Origin: VRUE01 sp036266075 | GTDB taxonomy: Bacteria > Actinomycetota > Thermoleophilia > Solirubrobacterales > 70-9 | DNA length: 64,000 nt | NCBI GenBank assembly: GCA_036266075.1 | Contig: DATANV010000015.1 | Coordinates: forward strand, 88,566-152,565 | Direction: 5' to 3' | Shown: positions 8,653 through 16,788 of the stretch, piece after piece | Position numbering within the stretch: position 1 is the first letter of the stretch | How the letters are laid out: each line of letters starts with the position of its first letter | Translations under genes and position numbers: made by a program | The notes under the pieces: generated by a model | What the model was told of the DNA's origin: nothing | The model's input: only the letters and a program-made list of their open reading frames with translations | Database searches by the model: none

Positions 8653-8978
8653 GCAGCGACCTCGAGAGGCGCCGCGACCGGCTCGCGCGCGAGCTGGTCG
8701 ACCTGCAGTGGGATCTTGGCGGCATCGCCTACGAGATGGCGATCCGCGATCACTTCCGGCTCGACGTGCTGACCCGCCGGGCGGCGAAGCTGCAGCAGGT
8801 CGAGGCCGAGCTGAGCGAGGTCGAGCGGATGCTGAGGCTCGACCAGGCCGGCGCCGCCGGCGCCTGCGGCAACTGCGGCGCGCTCTACGCCCAGGGTGCG
8901 GCCTTCTGCTGGCAGTGCGGCAAGGACCTGATGCCGAGTGCCGCTGCTGCCCTGGGTGCGACGGCGGTCGGCCCGTGA
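8649..8978 (+). CDS. Small coiled-coil zinc-ribbon protein
   Basis: 109 residues from a GTG that overlaps the preceding stop (GTGA). The first ~70 residues are heptad-rich and charged (RRRDRLARELVDLQ, KLQQVEAELSEVERML), predicting a coiled coil. A zinc ribbon CGNCGALYAQGAAFCWQCG (CxxC-N11-CxxC) closes the chain. It has no membrane segment, so it should be cytosolic. Being next to another zinc-ribbon protein in the same operon suggests they dimerise or bind a common partner; that is inference. No named family recognised. Confidence 0.78.
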   Translation: MSSDLERRRDRLARELVDLQWDLGGIAYEMAIRDHFRLDVLTRRAAKLQQVEAELSEVERMLRLDQAGAAGACGNCGALYAQGAAFCWQCGKDLMPSAAAALGATAVGP

Positions 8979-10159
8979 AGCGGCTGCTGCGCCGGGGACC
9001 GGCGGCCGACCGACTGATCCGCTGGGCGGCGCTGCCGATCACCAACCGCCGTTGGGCGGCGCCGCTCTCCGCCGTCGCACTCGGCTTCGGGCTCTTCATC
9101 GGCGTCGCCATCGGGCCGGGTGCCTCCGGCACCTTCGCCGGCGCCAGGCAGGTGATCGAAATCCCCGATCTCGGCGGCGAGGGTGAAGCGGAAGCCGGCG
9201 AAACGCGCGCGGGCGGCCCGTCTCCCGCTGGTGGCTCGGCGCTCGGCGCCACCGGCGGCGAAGCCGCGCCCTTCCCGGAAGCCGCACCCCTCGCGGAAGA
9301 ACCGCTACCGACTTTGACCCCAGTGGAGGGGGGTCAAAGTCGGTCGGGCGCGCCGGCATCCGCCGACGAAGGCGATGCACCCGCCGAGCCAGAGTCCCAG
9401 GATGGCGAGTCGGAAGAGCCGCTGCTCGGCGGCACGGTCGTCCACGTCAACCCCGCCGCCGGCAGCTACACGGTCGCCGAAGAAGGCGGCGTGATGAGCG
9501 CCGTCCACGCCGGCAAGCGGCCGGCGCTGGGGACACAGGTGGAAGTGCCGATCCGCACGCTCGCGAACGGCACTCTGGTCGAGGCTGGCAAGCGCAAGGC
9601 GACCGGCGACGCCGACACGGTCAGCCTCGCGGGGATCGTCACCTTTGTCGACCCCAACCCTGCCGCACCGGCCTACGCGCTGTCGAATCGTGGCACCTCG
9701 CCCTTGATCCGCGTCCATCCCGACCCGAACGGCGTCCCGGTAGCGTTGCCGGCACTCGGCGCCTACGCGACGGTCAGCGCCGAAATCGAAAAGCCGCAGC
9801 CGGGTGCCTCCGTCGGCGGGCTCTGGCAGAGCAGCCTCAGCACCGGCGGCGCGCCCTTTACCCACGCCGACCTGGCGGGGATCGTCGCCGCGATCCACCC
9901 CGAAACCGCCCAGCTGGCGATCTCCGCCGACGACGTCCGCGCCGACGGCCAGGACCTGCTGCTCGCCGTGCCGCCGACGATCGACGTCTCGAGGGTCGCG
10001 GTCGGCGAATCGGTCCTGGCAGGTGCCGACATCGGTCCCGGCGGCTCGCTCGTCCTGACTGGCTTGGCCAGCGACGAGCACGCCAAGGGCGCCGACGACG
10101 AAGCCCCAATCCAGGGCGATCTGGTTCCCGCCAAAGTCAACGAAGGAGCGTCCCGATGA
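8975..10159 (+). CDS. Membrane-anchored exported protein, function unknown
   Basis: 394 residues from the GTG at 8975 (GTGA overlap with the preceding gene). The upstream extension of this frame to 8708 lies over the previous gene and is rejected. A basic N-terminus (KRLLRRGPAADRLIRW) is followed by one transmembrane helix (~30-48), a 100-residue Ala/Glu/Gly-rich linker, and two repeated modules (from ~150 and ~210) built from strands such as 'GGTVVHVNPAAGSYTVAEEGG', 'AGIVTFVDPNPAAPAYALS' and 'AGIVAAIHPETAQLAISADD'. These look like three copies of a small beta domain. The DNA coding for the linker contains a perfect 15-bp inverted repeat. No enzymatic motif. Confidence 0.75.
   Translation: MKRLLRRGPAADRLIRWAALPITNRRWAAPLSAVALGFGLFIGVAIGPGASGTFAGARQVIEIPDLGGEGEAEAGETRAGGPSPAGGSALGATGGEAAPFPEAAPLAEEPLPTLTPVEGGQSRSGAPASADEGDAPAEPESQDGESEEPLLGGTVVHVNPAAGSYTVAEEGGVMSAVHAGKRPALGTQVEVPIRTLANGTLVEAGKRKATGDADTVSLAGIVTFVDPNPAAPAYALSNRGTSPLIRVHPDPNGVPVALPALGAYATVSAEIEKPQPGASVGGLWQSSLSTGGAPFTHADLAGIVAAIHPETAQLAISADDVRADGQDLLLAVPPTIDVSRVAVGESVLAGADIGPGGSLVLTGLASDEHAKGADDEAPIQGDLVPAKVNEGASR
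9307..9344. repeat. Perfect 15-bp inverted repeat inside a coding region
   Basis: Arms ACCGACTTTGACCCC (9307-9321) and its exact reverse complement (9330-9344) flank an 8-nt loop. It falls in the low-complexity linker of the membrane-anchored protein, so it is translated as part of LPTLTPVEGGQSRSG. A stem this long is unexpected by chance and may be an mRNA hairpin or an inserted palindromic repeat. Confidence 0.9.
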
Positions 10160-10950
10160 GCTCGATGCCGATCTTCACCTCGACGCGGCGCCCGGACCCG
10201 GTTCCGCGGCTGCTCTCCGCCGCCGCGCTGCTCGTCTCGCTGCTGGCGCTGGTCTTCTCGATGGGCGGCGCCGCGCCGGCCAAGAAGGGCGGGGGAGGGG
10301 GTGCGCTGGTGCGCCTCGACAAGCACGGCAAGATCCCGGCGCGTTACCTGCCGGCAGTCAAGTTCGCGAAGCAGTCCAAGCGGCTCGGCAACGCGACCAA
10401 GAAGGACCTGACGGTCAACTGCCCGATCCCCGATGCGGTCGACCTCGGCACCTGGTGCTTGGAATCCGGCCTCAACCCGGTCCCACCCAAAGACACCGGC
10501 AAGAACGACTTCGTCTACGCGGCGCAGAAATGCGTCCGCGAAGGCGGCTGGCTGCCGACCGCGGCGCAGCTGATCGGCGCCGCGCCGAAGGTCAAGCTGC
10601 AGAGCAAGATCGACGACAGCCCGCTGACCTCCGGCGTCGACGAATTCGCCACCCCGAAAAACGGGATCAAGGACGCCCGCGAGATGAGCGGCGACCTGAC
10701 GACGACCACCGCCGGCGGTCGCGCCGCCGGCTCGGAGGGGGTCACGGTCGGCTCCAAAGGGAACGGCAACCTCGGCGAGCCCGACCCGGTGCCGATGCCT
10801 GCCGACCCACTGCCCGACACGCTCAACTACATCACCGTCTACGACAACTACAACCACGGCGGCTTTGCCGGCGGCGCCCCGGTGGGCGCGCCGGAGAAGT
10901 TCCGCTGCGCCTACGCCAAGGGCTCTCAGGGAACCAAGTTCGGCGACTGA
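10156..10950 (+). CDS. Exported or membrane-anchored protein, last gene of the pst operon
   Basis: 264 residues; the ATG overlaps the previous stop by 4 nt. A hydrophobic helix at ~18-40 (LLSAAALLVSLLALVFSMGG) acts as signal or anchor. A Gly/Lys-rich patch and the phrase VRLDKHGKIPARYLP follow. The core has four cysteines and the segment 'AAQKCVREGGWLPTAAQLIG', which resembles the C(x)nGGxLPTxxQL pattern of Lcl/DUF1566-like surface domains. The tail contains TLNYITVYDNYNHGG. Function is unknown; the domain likeness is weak inference. Its 3' end overlaps the converging MMPL gene by 25 nt. Confidence 0.75.
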   Translation: MSSMPIFTSTRRPDPVPRLLSAAALLVSLLALVFSMGGAAPAKKGGGGGALVRLDKHGKIPARYLPAVKFAKQSKRLGNATKKDLTVNCPIPDAVDLGTWCLESGLNPVPPKDTGKNDFVYAAQKCVREGGWLPTAAQLIGAAPKVKLQSKIDDSPLTSGVDEFATPKNGIKDAREMSGDLTTTTAGGRAAGSEGVTVGSKGNGNLGEPDPVPMPADPLPDTLNYITVYDNYNHGGFAGGAPVGAPEKFRCAYAKGSQGTKFGD

Positions 10951-13058
10951 GACTCGCTGATCCCGAAGCGCTCGTGCAGGCGTCGCAGCGGTGCCGGCGC
11001 CCACCAGTTCCACTTGCCGAGCAGCTCCATCAAGGAGGGGACCAGCAGCGCCCGGATGATGCTGGCATCGATCAGGACCGCCAGCGCGGTGCCTATCCCG
11101 TTCTGCTTGACGAAGATGATTTTCGAAGTGGCGAAGGCGCCGATCGCGACGGCGAACATCAGCGCCGCCGCGGTGACGATCCGCCCGGTCCGCTCCAGGC
11201 CGATCGCCACCGACTCGGAGTCCGAGGCGCCGTTGTCGCGCGCCTCTTTGATCCGCGAGAGCAGGAAGACGGCGTAGTCGGTGGAGAGACCGAAGGCGAC
11301 GGCGAAGAGCAGGATCGGCATCGTCTGCTCGAGCGCTCCCTGACTGGTGTAGTCGAAGACGCTTTCCAGTCGTCCTTCCTGGAAGATCAGCACCAGCAAC
11401 CCGAAGACGGCGCTGAGGTTGAGGAAGTTCATGATCAGCGACTTGATCGGCAGGACGACCGAGCCGGTCATCAGGAAGAGGATCACGAGCGTCGCCAAGA
11501 CGATGATCGCGGCGGCGATCGGCAGGTGGCGGGCGAGACTGCTCTGGAAGTCGACGAAGTCCGCGGTGGCGCCGCCCACCCGCAGTCTGGCGCCGGGCAC
11601 CGCGATCTCGCGGAGCGCTTCGACCGTCGACTGGCTGGCCTCGGAGCGGAAGCTGTCCGCGGAGATCGTCTCGATCAAACCGAGTCGCGGGGCGATGCGC
11701 TGCGGAGGCAGCGCCGCGGCGACGCCCTCCACCTTCGACACCTGCGCCCGCGTCTTTGCCAGTGCCGCCGGCCCGCCGCCTTCGACGGTGACCCAGATCG
11801 GCGTGTCGCGGTAGGGCGGGAATTCCTCCTGCATCGCGTCGTAGACCTGGCGCGCGCTCGCCTCCTCGGGCAGGATCTGCGGGTCGGCCGAGGTGAACTT
11901 GATGCCGAAGAAAGGGATCCCGAGGACGATCAAAAAGAGCGCGCTCAGCGTCGCCACCGGCGCCGGGCGACGCATCACGAAGCGCGACAGCCGGTACCAG
12001 AAGCCCTGCGCGTCGGGTCGCGTCTCAGCTTCCGCTCGGCGGCGCAGCGCCTTCGGCGCCAGCGAGTCGACGCGGGTACCGAGCAGGGTCAGGACGGCCG
12101 GCAGGACGGTCAGCGAGACCGCAGCCGCCAGCAGCGTCACCAGCGAGCCGCCGAAGCCCATTGAGTAGAGGAAGCGTTGCGGGAAGACGATCAGCGAGGC
12201 GAGCGCCGCCGCCACCGTCAGCGAAGAGAAGAAGACCGTTCGCCCGGCAGTCGCCATCACGCGCCGCATTGCCGCCAGGCCGGGGCCGTCCTTGGCGATC
12301 TCCTCGCGGTAGCGGGAGACGATGAAGAGGCTGTAATCGATCGCCAGGCCGAGGCCGAGGCCGGTGGTCAGGTTGAGGGCGAAGATCGAGATCGAGCCCA
12401 CCTCGCTCAGCCCGCGCAGCACCAGGAAGGTGCCGATGATCGCCAGCACCCCGATCATCACCGGCAGCAGCGCCGCGACGAGGCTGCGGAAGAAGAGGAA
12501 GGAGAAGAAGAAGAGCAGCGGGACGGCGAGCATCTCGGCCAGTTTCAGGTCTTCCTCGACCTGCTTGTTGACCTGCTCCAGAGAAACCGCGCCGCCGCCG
12601 ACAATGACGCCGGGCCTGCCGCTCATCTGCTCGACGACGCTGTCGCCAGCTTCCTGCCACTGCTTGTCGCCGGTCGGCTTCAGGCCGATCGCTAAGTAGG
12701 TCGAGTGGCCGTCCCTGGAGACGAAGGCCCGCGAGCGCGTCTGGTAGTAGCCGCTGACGTTGGCCACCTCGGGGTTGCTGCGGATCTGCCGCGCGATCGA
12801 TTCGACCCGCGCTCGGGTGGCGGGCGAGGAGACCGGTGCGTTGCGGACGATCGCAATCGCCCCGGGGCCGCGAAAGCCGGCGTCGAGCAGCGCCTCGCGG
12901 GCTTTGACGCTCTCGGTCGCCGGGTCGTCGGCGCCGTAGGGGTCGAGGCGCGAGGCGACCGAGCCGCCGAGCGCCCCGGCCAGGACGAAGAAGAGGATCG
13001 CGAAGAGGCCGATACGGCGAGGGTTGCGATCGGTGAAACGGGCGAGCGCGTCGAACAT
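10926..13058 (-). CDS. MMPL/RND-family transporter
   Basis: 710 residues from the ATG at 13058, chosen over 13094 because AAGGGAG lies just upstream and the protein then begins MFDALARFTDRNPRR as in other MMPL proteins. Two repeats each have one N-terminal helix, a large external domain, and five clustered helices. Family motifs are ATDYSL/IDYSLFIVSRYREE (first repeat) and STDYAVFLLSRIKEARD (second), which carry the Asp-Tyr pairs used for proton coupling. Such transporters export lipids, siderophores or hydrophobic drugs. Divergent from lysC; 3' end overlaps the pst operon tail. Confidence 0.9.
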   Translation of the reverse strand: MFDALARFTDRNPRRIGLFAILFFVLAGALGGSVASRLDPYGADDPATESVKAREALLDAGFRGPGAIAIVRNAPVSSPATRARVESIARQIRSNPEVANVSGYYQTRSRAFVSRDGHSTYLAIGLKPTGDKQWQEAGDSVVEQMSGRPGVIVGGGAVSLEQVNKQVEEDLKLAEMLAVPLLFFFSFLFFRSLVAALLPVMIGVLAIIGTFLVLRGLSEVGSISIFALNLTTGLGLGLAIDYSLFIVSRYREEIAKDGPGLAAMRRVMATAGRTVFFSSLTVAAALASLIVFPQRFLYSMGFGGSLVTLLAAAVSLTVLPAVLTLLGTRVDSLAPKALRRRAEAETRPDAQGFWYRLSRFVMRRPAPVATLSALFLIVLGIPFFGIKFTSADPQILPEEASARQVYDAMQEEFPPYRDTPIWVTVEGGGPAALAKTRAQVSKVEGVAAALPPQRIAPRLGLIETISADSFRSEASQSTVEALREIAVPGARLRVGGATADFVDFQSSLARHLPIAAAIIVLATLVILFLMTGSVVLPIKSLIMNFLNLSAVFGLLVLIFQEGRLESVFDYTSQGALEQTMPILLFAVAFGLSTDYAVFLLSRIKEARDNGASDSESVAIGLERTGRIVTAAALMFAVAIGAFATSKIIFVKQNGIGTALAVLIDASIIRALLVPSLMELLGKWNWWAPAPLRRLHERFGISESQSPNLVP

Positions 13059-13184
13059 CAGAGTCTCCCTTCCTCCACCGTTCAGGTGGCTCAACGCCCC
13101 GCCACGTATACCGCCACTGTATGTAGCGCAGTGTGACCTGGCTCACGCCCTCCGTGGGGCTCCTCGCGACTGGCCCTGCCGGAC

Positions 13185-13190
13185 TATCCT
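13185..13190 (+). promoter_or_regulatory. Candidate -10 box of lysC
   Basis: TATCCT ends 12 nt before the lysC ATG and there is no Shine-Dalgarno, so the leader would be only about 5 nt. This fits the leaderless pattern seen at other genes here. Confidence 0.4.
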
Positions 13191-13202
13191 CAACCGTTCT
13201 CT

Positions 13203-14498
13203 ATGAATGAGGCGAAGTCCGACATCGTGGTGATGAAGTTCGGCGGCACCTCCGTCGCCGGCGCCGAGGAGATCAAGCGCGCGGCGCGGCGGATCGTCGC
13301 CGCCCGCGAGGCCGGCAGCCGGGTCGTCGCCGTGCTCTCCGCCCGCGGCAAGACGACCGACGAGCTGGTCGCCCAGGCGATGGAGATCTCCGATCGCCCG
13401 GTGGCCCGCGAGATGGACATGCTGCTCTCGACGGGCGAGCGCATCTCCTGCGCGCTCTGCGCGATGGCGATCCACGACATGGGGCACGACGCGATCTCGC
13501 TGACCGGCTCGCAGGCGGGGATCGTCACCGACTCCTCGCACACGCGGGCGAAGATCATCGACGTGCGCGCCGACCGCATCCGCGAGACCCTCGCCGAGCG
13601 GATCGTGCTCGTCGCCGGCTTCCAGGGGGTCTCGACCGACAGCCGCGACGTGACCACGCTCGGCCGCGGCGGCTCCGACACGACCGCCGTCGCCCTCGCC
13701 GCCGCGCTCGACGCAGCAGTCTGCGAGATCTACACCGACGTCGCCGGCGTCTACAGCGCCGACCCGCGGATCGTGCCGGAGGCGCGCAAGCTGCCGGTCG
13801 CCTCCTACGAGGAGATGCTCGAGATGTCGGCCTCCGGTGCCCGCGTATTGCAGCTGCGCTCGGTCGAGTACGCCCGCAACCACGGCGTCCGCATCCACTG
13901 CCGCAGCAGCTTCGAGGACGGCCCCGGTACCCTCGTGGTCAGCGAAGAGGAGAGCGAGCAGCAGACCGTGGAGCAACCTTTCGTAACCGCAGTGACCCAC
14001 TCCGACGGGGAGGCTCGGGTCACGTTGACCGGCGTCAGCGACGAGCCGGGCGTGGCCGGGCGGATCTTCACCGCGCTGGCCGACGCCGGCATCAACGTCG
14101 ACGTGATCATCCAGAACGAGCCGGTCGGCGACGACGCGCTGGCCGACCTCTCCTTCACCGTCGACCGCTCCGATCTGGCAGCCGCCACCGACACGGTCGG
14201 CGGCCTCGGCGTCAGCCAGGGGGTCCGCACCGACGAGCGTATCGGCAAGGTCTCGATCGTCGGCGCCGGCATGCGCTCGCATCCCGGTGTCGCCGCCAAG
14301 GTCTTCGCCGTGCTCGGCGGCGAGGGGATCAACATCGAGATGATCTCCACCTCGCCGATCAAGATCTCCTGCGTCATCTCCGCGGATCGCGTCCCCGACG
14401 CGGTTCGCGCCCTGCACGAGGCCTTCGATCTCGGCGCCGAGTCGGTGCGGCCCGAGAATCCGATGGGCACTGAGCAGCGTCCCACGGTCAGCGGCTGA
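13203..14498 (+). CDS. lysC: Aspartokinase
   Basis: 431 residues. It phosphorylates aspartate, the first step toward lysine, threonine and methionine. Catalytic-domain motifs are KFGGTSVA near the N-terminus, LSTGERIS, and FQGVSTDSRDVTTLGRGGSDTTAVALA. After ~residue 260 there are two ACT domains (VTLTGVSDEPGVAGRIFTAL and VSIVGAGMRSHPGVAAKVFAVL) that bind the feedback inhibitor; the layout matches the Corynebacterium/Bacillus alpha2beta2 type. In that type a beta subunit can start internally, but I see no convincing internal ribosome site. asd lies 20 nt downstream with its own -10-like box. Confidence 0.95.
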   Translation: MNEAKSDIVVMKFGGTSVAGAEEIKRAARRIVAAREAGSRVVAVLSARGKTTDELVAQAMEISDRPVAREMDMLLSTGERISCALCAMAIHDMGHDAISLTGSQAGIVTDSSHTRAKIIDVRADRIRETLAERIVLVAGFQGVSTDSRDVTTLGRGGSDTTAVALAAALDAAVCEIYTDVAGVYSADPRIVPEARKLPVASYEEMLEMSASGARVLQLRSVEYARNHGVRIHCRSSFEDGPGTLVVSEEESEQQTVEQPFVTAVTHSDGEARVTLTGVSDEPGVAGRIFTALADAGINVDVIIQNEPVGDDALADLSFTVDRSDLAAATDTVGGLGVSQGVRTDERIGKVSIVGAGMRSHPGVAAKVFAVLGGEGINIEMISTSPIKISCVISADRVPDAVRALHEAFDLGAESVRPENPMGTEQRPTVSG

Positions 14499-14506
14499 GC
14501 GGCCGT

Positions 14507-14512
14507 CATACT
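14507..14512 (+). promoter_or_regulatory. Candidate -10 box giving a leaderless asd transcript
   Basis: CATACT lies 6 nt before the asd ATG (14519), with no Shine-Dalgarno. Transcription would begin at or next to the start codon. Confidence 0.45.
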
Positions 14513-14518
14513 CGGCCG

Positions 14519-15544
14519 ATGGCGGGCGACGGATACAGAGTCGGGGTTCTGGGGGCGACCGGGCTGGTCGGCACGACGATCCTCGAGCTGCTCGACCGCC
14601 GCGAATTCCCGGCCGCCGAGGTGGTGCCCTTCGCCTCGGAGCGCTCCGTTGGCAAGGAGCTGGAGTGGAACGGCTCGCGACTTGCCTGTCGGGCCCTGAG
14701 TGAGGACGCGATCCAGGGGCTTGACCTCGTCCTCTCCTCGGCTGGCGGCACGGTCAGCGCCGAGTGGACGCCGAAGCTGGTCGCTGCCGGCGCGGTCGTC
14801 GTCGACAACACCAGCTACTGGCGGATGCACGACGACGTGCCGCTGGTTGTCGCCGAGGTCAATCCCGACGCCCTCGAGGGGCACAGGGGCATCGTCGCCA
14901 ACCCCAACTGCTCGACCATGCAGATGGTCGTCGCGCTGAAACCGCTCTACGACGAGGCCGGCATCGAGCGGCTGGTGATCTCCACCTACCAGGCGGTCTC
15001 CGGCACCGGCAAGGCGGCGATCGACGAGCTGCTGGCCGAGTCGCGGGCGGCGCTCGACGGCGGTAGCCCAGCCGCCTCGGTCTATCCCCACCAGATCGCC
15101 TTCAACGCGCTGCCACAGGCCGGCAGCTTCGCCGCGGGGGACGACCACACTGACGAGGAGCGCAAGCTGATCAACGAGACCCGCAAGATCCTCGGCGACG
15201 AGGAGATCCGGGTCAGCGCGACCTGCGTGCGGGTGCCGGTCCTTACCGGCCACTCGGAGGCGGTCAACGTCGAGACCCGCAAGCCACTCTCGCCCGAGCG
15301 GGCCCGCGAGATGCTCGCCGCGGCGCCGGGGGTGACCGTGCTCGACGACCCCGCGGCTGCGAGCTACCCGATGGCGATCGAGGCGGCCGGCAGCGACGAG
15401 GTCTTCGTCGGCCGCATCCGCCGCGACCCCGGCAACGAGCGCGCGCTCGACCTCTGGGTCGTCTCCGACAACCTGCGCAAGGGCGCGGCGACCAACACCG
15501 TCCAGCTCGCCGAGCTGCTGGTCGAGCGCGGCCTGCTGGGTTGA
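14519..15544 (+). CDS. asd: Aspartate-semialdehyde dehydrogenase
   Basis: 341 residues. It reduces aspartyl phosphate to aspartate semialdehyde with NADPH. The N-terminal dinucleotide-binding motif is VGVLGATGLVGTTILELL. The catalytic cysteine is in VANPNCSTMQMVVALKPL (~residue 133), and the substrate-binding segment is YQAVSGTGKAAIDEL. The active-site His is in the GHSEAVNVE region. Length is typical for the Gram-positive subgroup. Order lysC-asd is the common actinobacterial arrangement, and both genes act in sequence. Confidence 0.96.
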   Translation: MAGDGYRVGVLGATGLVGTTILELLDRREFPAAEVVPFASERSVGKELEWNGSRLACRALSEDAIQGLDLVLSSAGGTVSAEWTPKLVAAGAVVVDNTSYWRMHDDVPLVVAEVNPDALEGHRGIVANPNCSTMQMVVALKPLYDEAGIERLVISTYQAVSGTGKAAIDELLAESRAALDGGSPAASVYPHQIAFNALPQAGSFAAGDDHTDEERKLINETRKILGDEEIRVSATCVRVPVLTGHSEAVNVETRKPLSPERAREMLAAAPGVTVLDDPAAASYPMAIEAAGSDEVFVGRIRRDPGNERALDLWVVSDNLRKGAATNTVQLAELLVERGLLG

Positions 15545-15574
15545 ACGACCCGACGCAGGCGCCGCCCGACCCCA

Positions 15575-15580
15575 TATAAG
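15575..15580 (+). promoter_or_regulatory. Candidate -10 box of the antiporter gene
   Basis: TATAAG lies 6 nt before the ATG at 15587 and no ribosome binding site is present, so the mRNA is probably leaderless. Confidence 0.5.
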
Positions 15581-15586
15581 GGCAGC

Positions 15587-16786
15587 ATGGATATCGGCTT
15601 CGGCGACGCGGTCCTGCTCTTCGGCGGCGTGCTGGCCCTGGTCGCCGCGCTCTCGGGGCTGATGCGGGGAACCGTGCTCTCAGCCTCGGTGCTGTCCGTA
15701 GGGCTCGGGATCGGCCTCGCCGCGGCCGGTGTGGTCGACGTCGAGGCCGGCGACGAATCGATCGTCGAGCTGATCGAGCTGGCGCTGATCCTCACCCTCT
15801 TCGCCGACGGGATGTTCGTCGAGCGCGAGCTGCTGCTGCGTCACTGGAGCCCCGTCGCCCGCTCGCTGGTGATCTCGCTGCCGATCACGATGGGGCTCCT
15901 TGGCCTGGCGGCCAAAGTGCTCTTCCCGAGCCTCAGCTGGGCCGAGGCCTTCTTGGTGGGTGCCGTGCTATCGCCCACCGATCCGGTGGTCACCTCGGCG
16001 GTGGTCACCTCGCGTCTCGTCCCACCGGCGGTCCGCCACACGCTCAACCTCGAGTCCGGCCTCAACGACGGCCTGGCCCTTCCCTTCGTCCTCTTCTTCC
16101 TGGTCTTCGCCTCGCCGACCGGCGACGCCCAGACCGAAGCTGCGAAGCTCGCCGGCGAGGCGCTGGTCGGCGGCGCCATCGGCCTCGCCCTCGGCGGCCT
16201 CGGCGGCCGCTTGCACCACCGCCTTCCCGGCGGTGGCATCACGCCGCGCTACGAGGGGATCTACGCGGTCGGCTTCGCCCTTGCCGCCTTCGGTCTCGCC
16301 GACGTCACCTTCGGCAACGGCCTGATCGCCGCCTTCCTCTGCGGGATCGCGATGGGTGCCACCGAGCGCGAAGTCCCACAGGGATTCATCGAGTTCGCCG
16401 AGAACGCCGGCACGATCCTCCAGGTCGTCACCTTCTTCGTCTTCGGCGGCCTCATCGTCGCAACTGGTTTCGAGCACAGCATCCCGCCGCTGGTGATCTT
16501 CGTCGTCTTCGCCCTCGTCGTCGCCAGGCCGGCCGCGGTCCTGCTGTCGTTCATGCGTACCGGCATCCCGCGCGACGAGAAGCTGTTCATGGCCTGGTTC
16601 GGGCCGAAGGGGGTGGCCTCGATGCTGTTCGCCCTCTTCGTGCTCAAGTCAAACGTCGGCGAACGCGAGCTGGTCTTCGACGTCGCCGCGATCGTCGTGA
16701 TCGTCTCGATCGTCGCCCACGGCCTGACCGACACGCTCGGCACCCGCTGGCTGGCGCGGCGCACCGATCTCGGGTCACACCACTGA
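15587..16786 (+). CDS. Cation/proton antiporter, CPA1 (NhaP-like) family
   Basis: 399 residues with about 12 transmembrane segments. Conserved CPA1 motifs are VGAVLSPTDPVVTSAV (unwound helix with Asp) and LNLESGLNDGLALPFVLFF (the E-S-x-x-N-D motif that carries the ion-binding Asp). A later conserved stretch is FMAWFGPKGVASMLFAL. Such proteins exchange Na+ or K+ for H+ to control pH and salt. There is no C-terminal TrkA domain, and the protein ends shortly after the last helix. It converges with the MFS gene, leaving only 2 nt between the two stops. Confidence 0.9.
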   Translation: MDIGFGDAVLLFGGVLALVAALSGLMRGTVLSASVLSVGLGIGLAAAGVVDVEAGDESIVELIELALILTLFADGMFVERELLLRHWSPVARSLVISLPITMGLLGLAAKVLFPSLSWAEAFLVGAVLSPTDPVVTSAVVTSRLVPPAVRHTLNLESGLNDGLALPFVLFFLVFASPTGDAQTEAAKLAGEALVGGAIGLALGGLGGRLHHRLPGGGITPRYEGIYAVGFALAAFGLADVTFGNGLIAAFLCGIAMGATEREVPQGFIEFAENAGTILQVVTFFVFGGLIVATGFEHSIPPLVIFVVFALVVARPAAVLLSFMRTGIPRDEKLFMAWFGPKGVASMLFALFVLKSNVGERELVFDVAAIVVIVSIVAHGLTDTLGTRWLARRTDLGSHH

Positions 16787-16788
16787 GG

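Noticed and set aside
13203..14498. Internal start for an aspartokinase beta subunit
   Set aside because: The family sometimes has it, but no convincing ribosome site plus start was found before the ACT domains.
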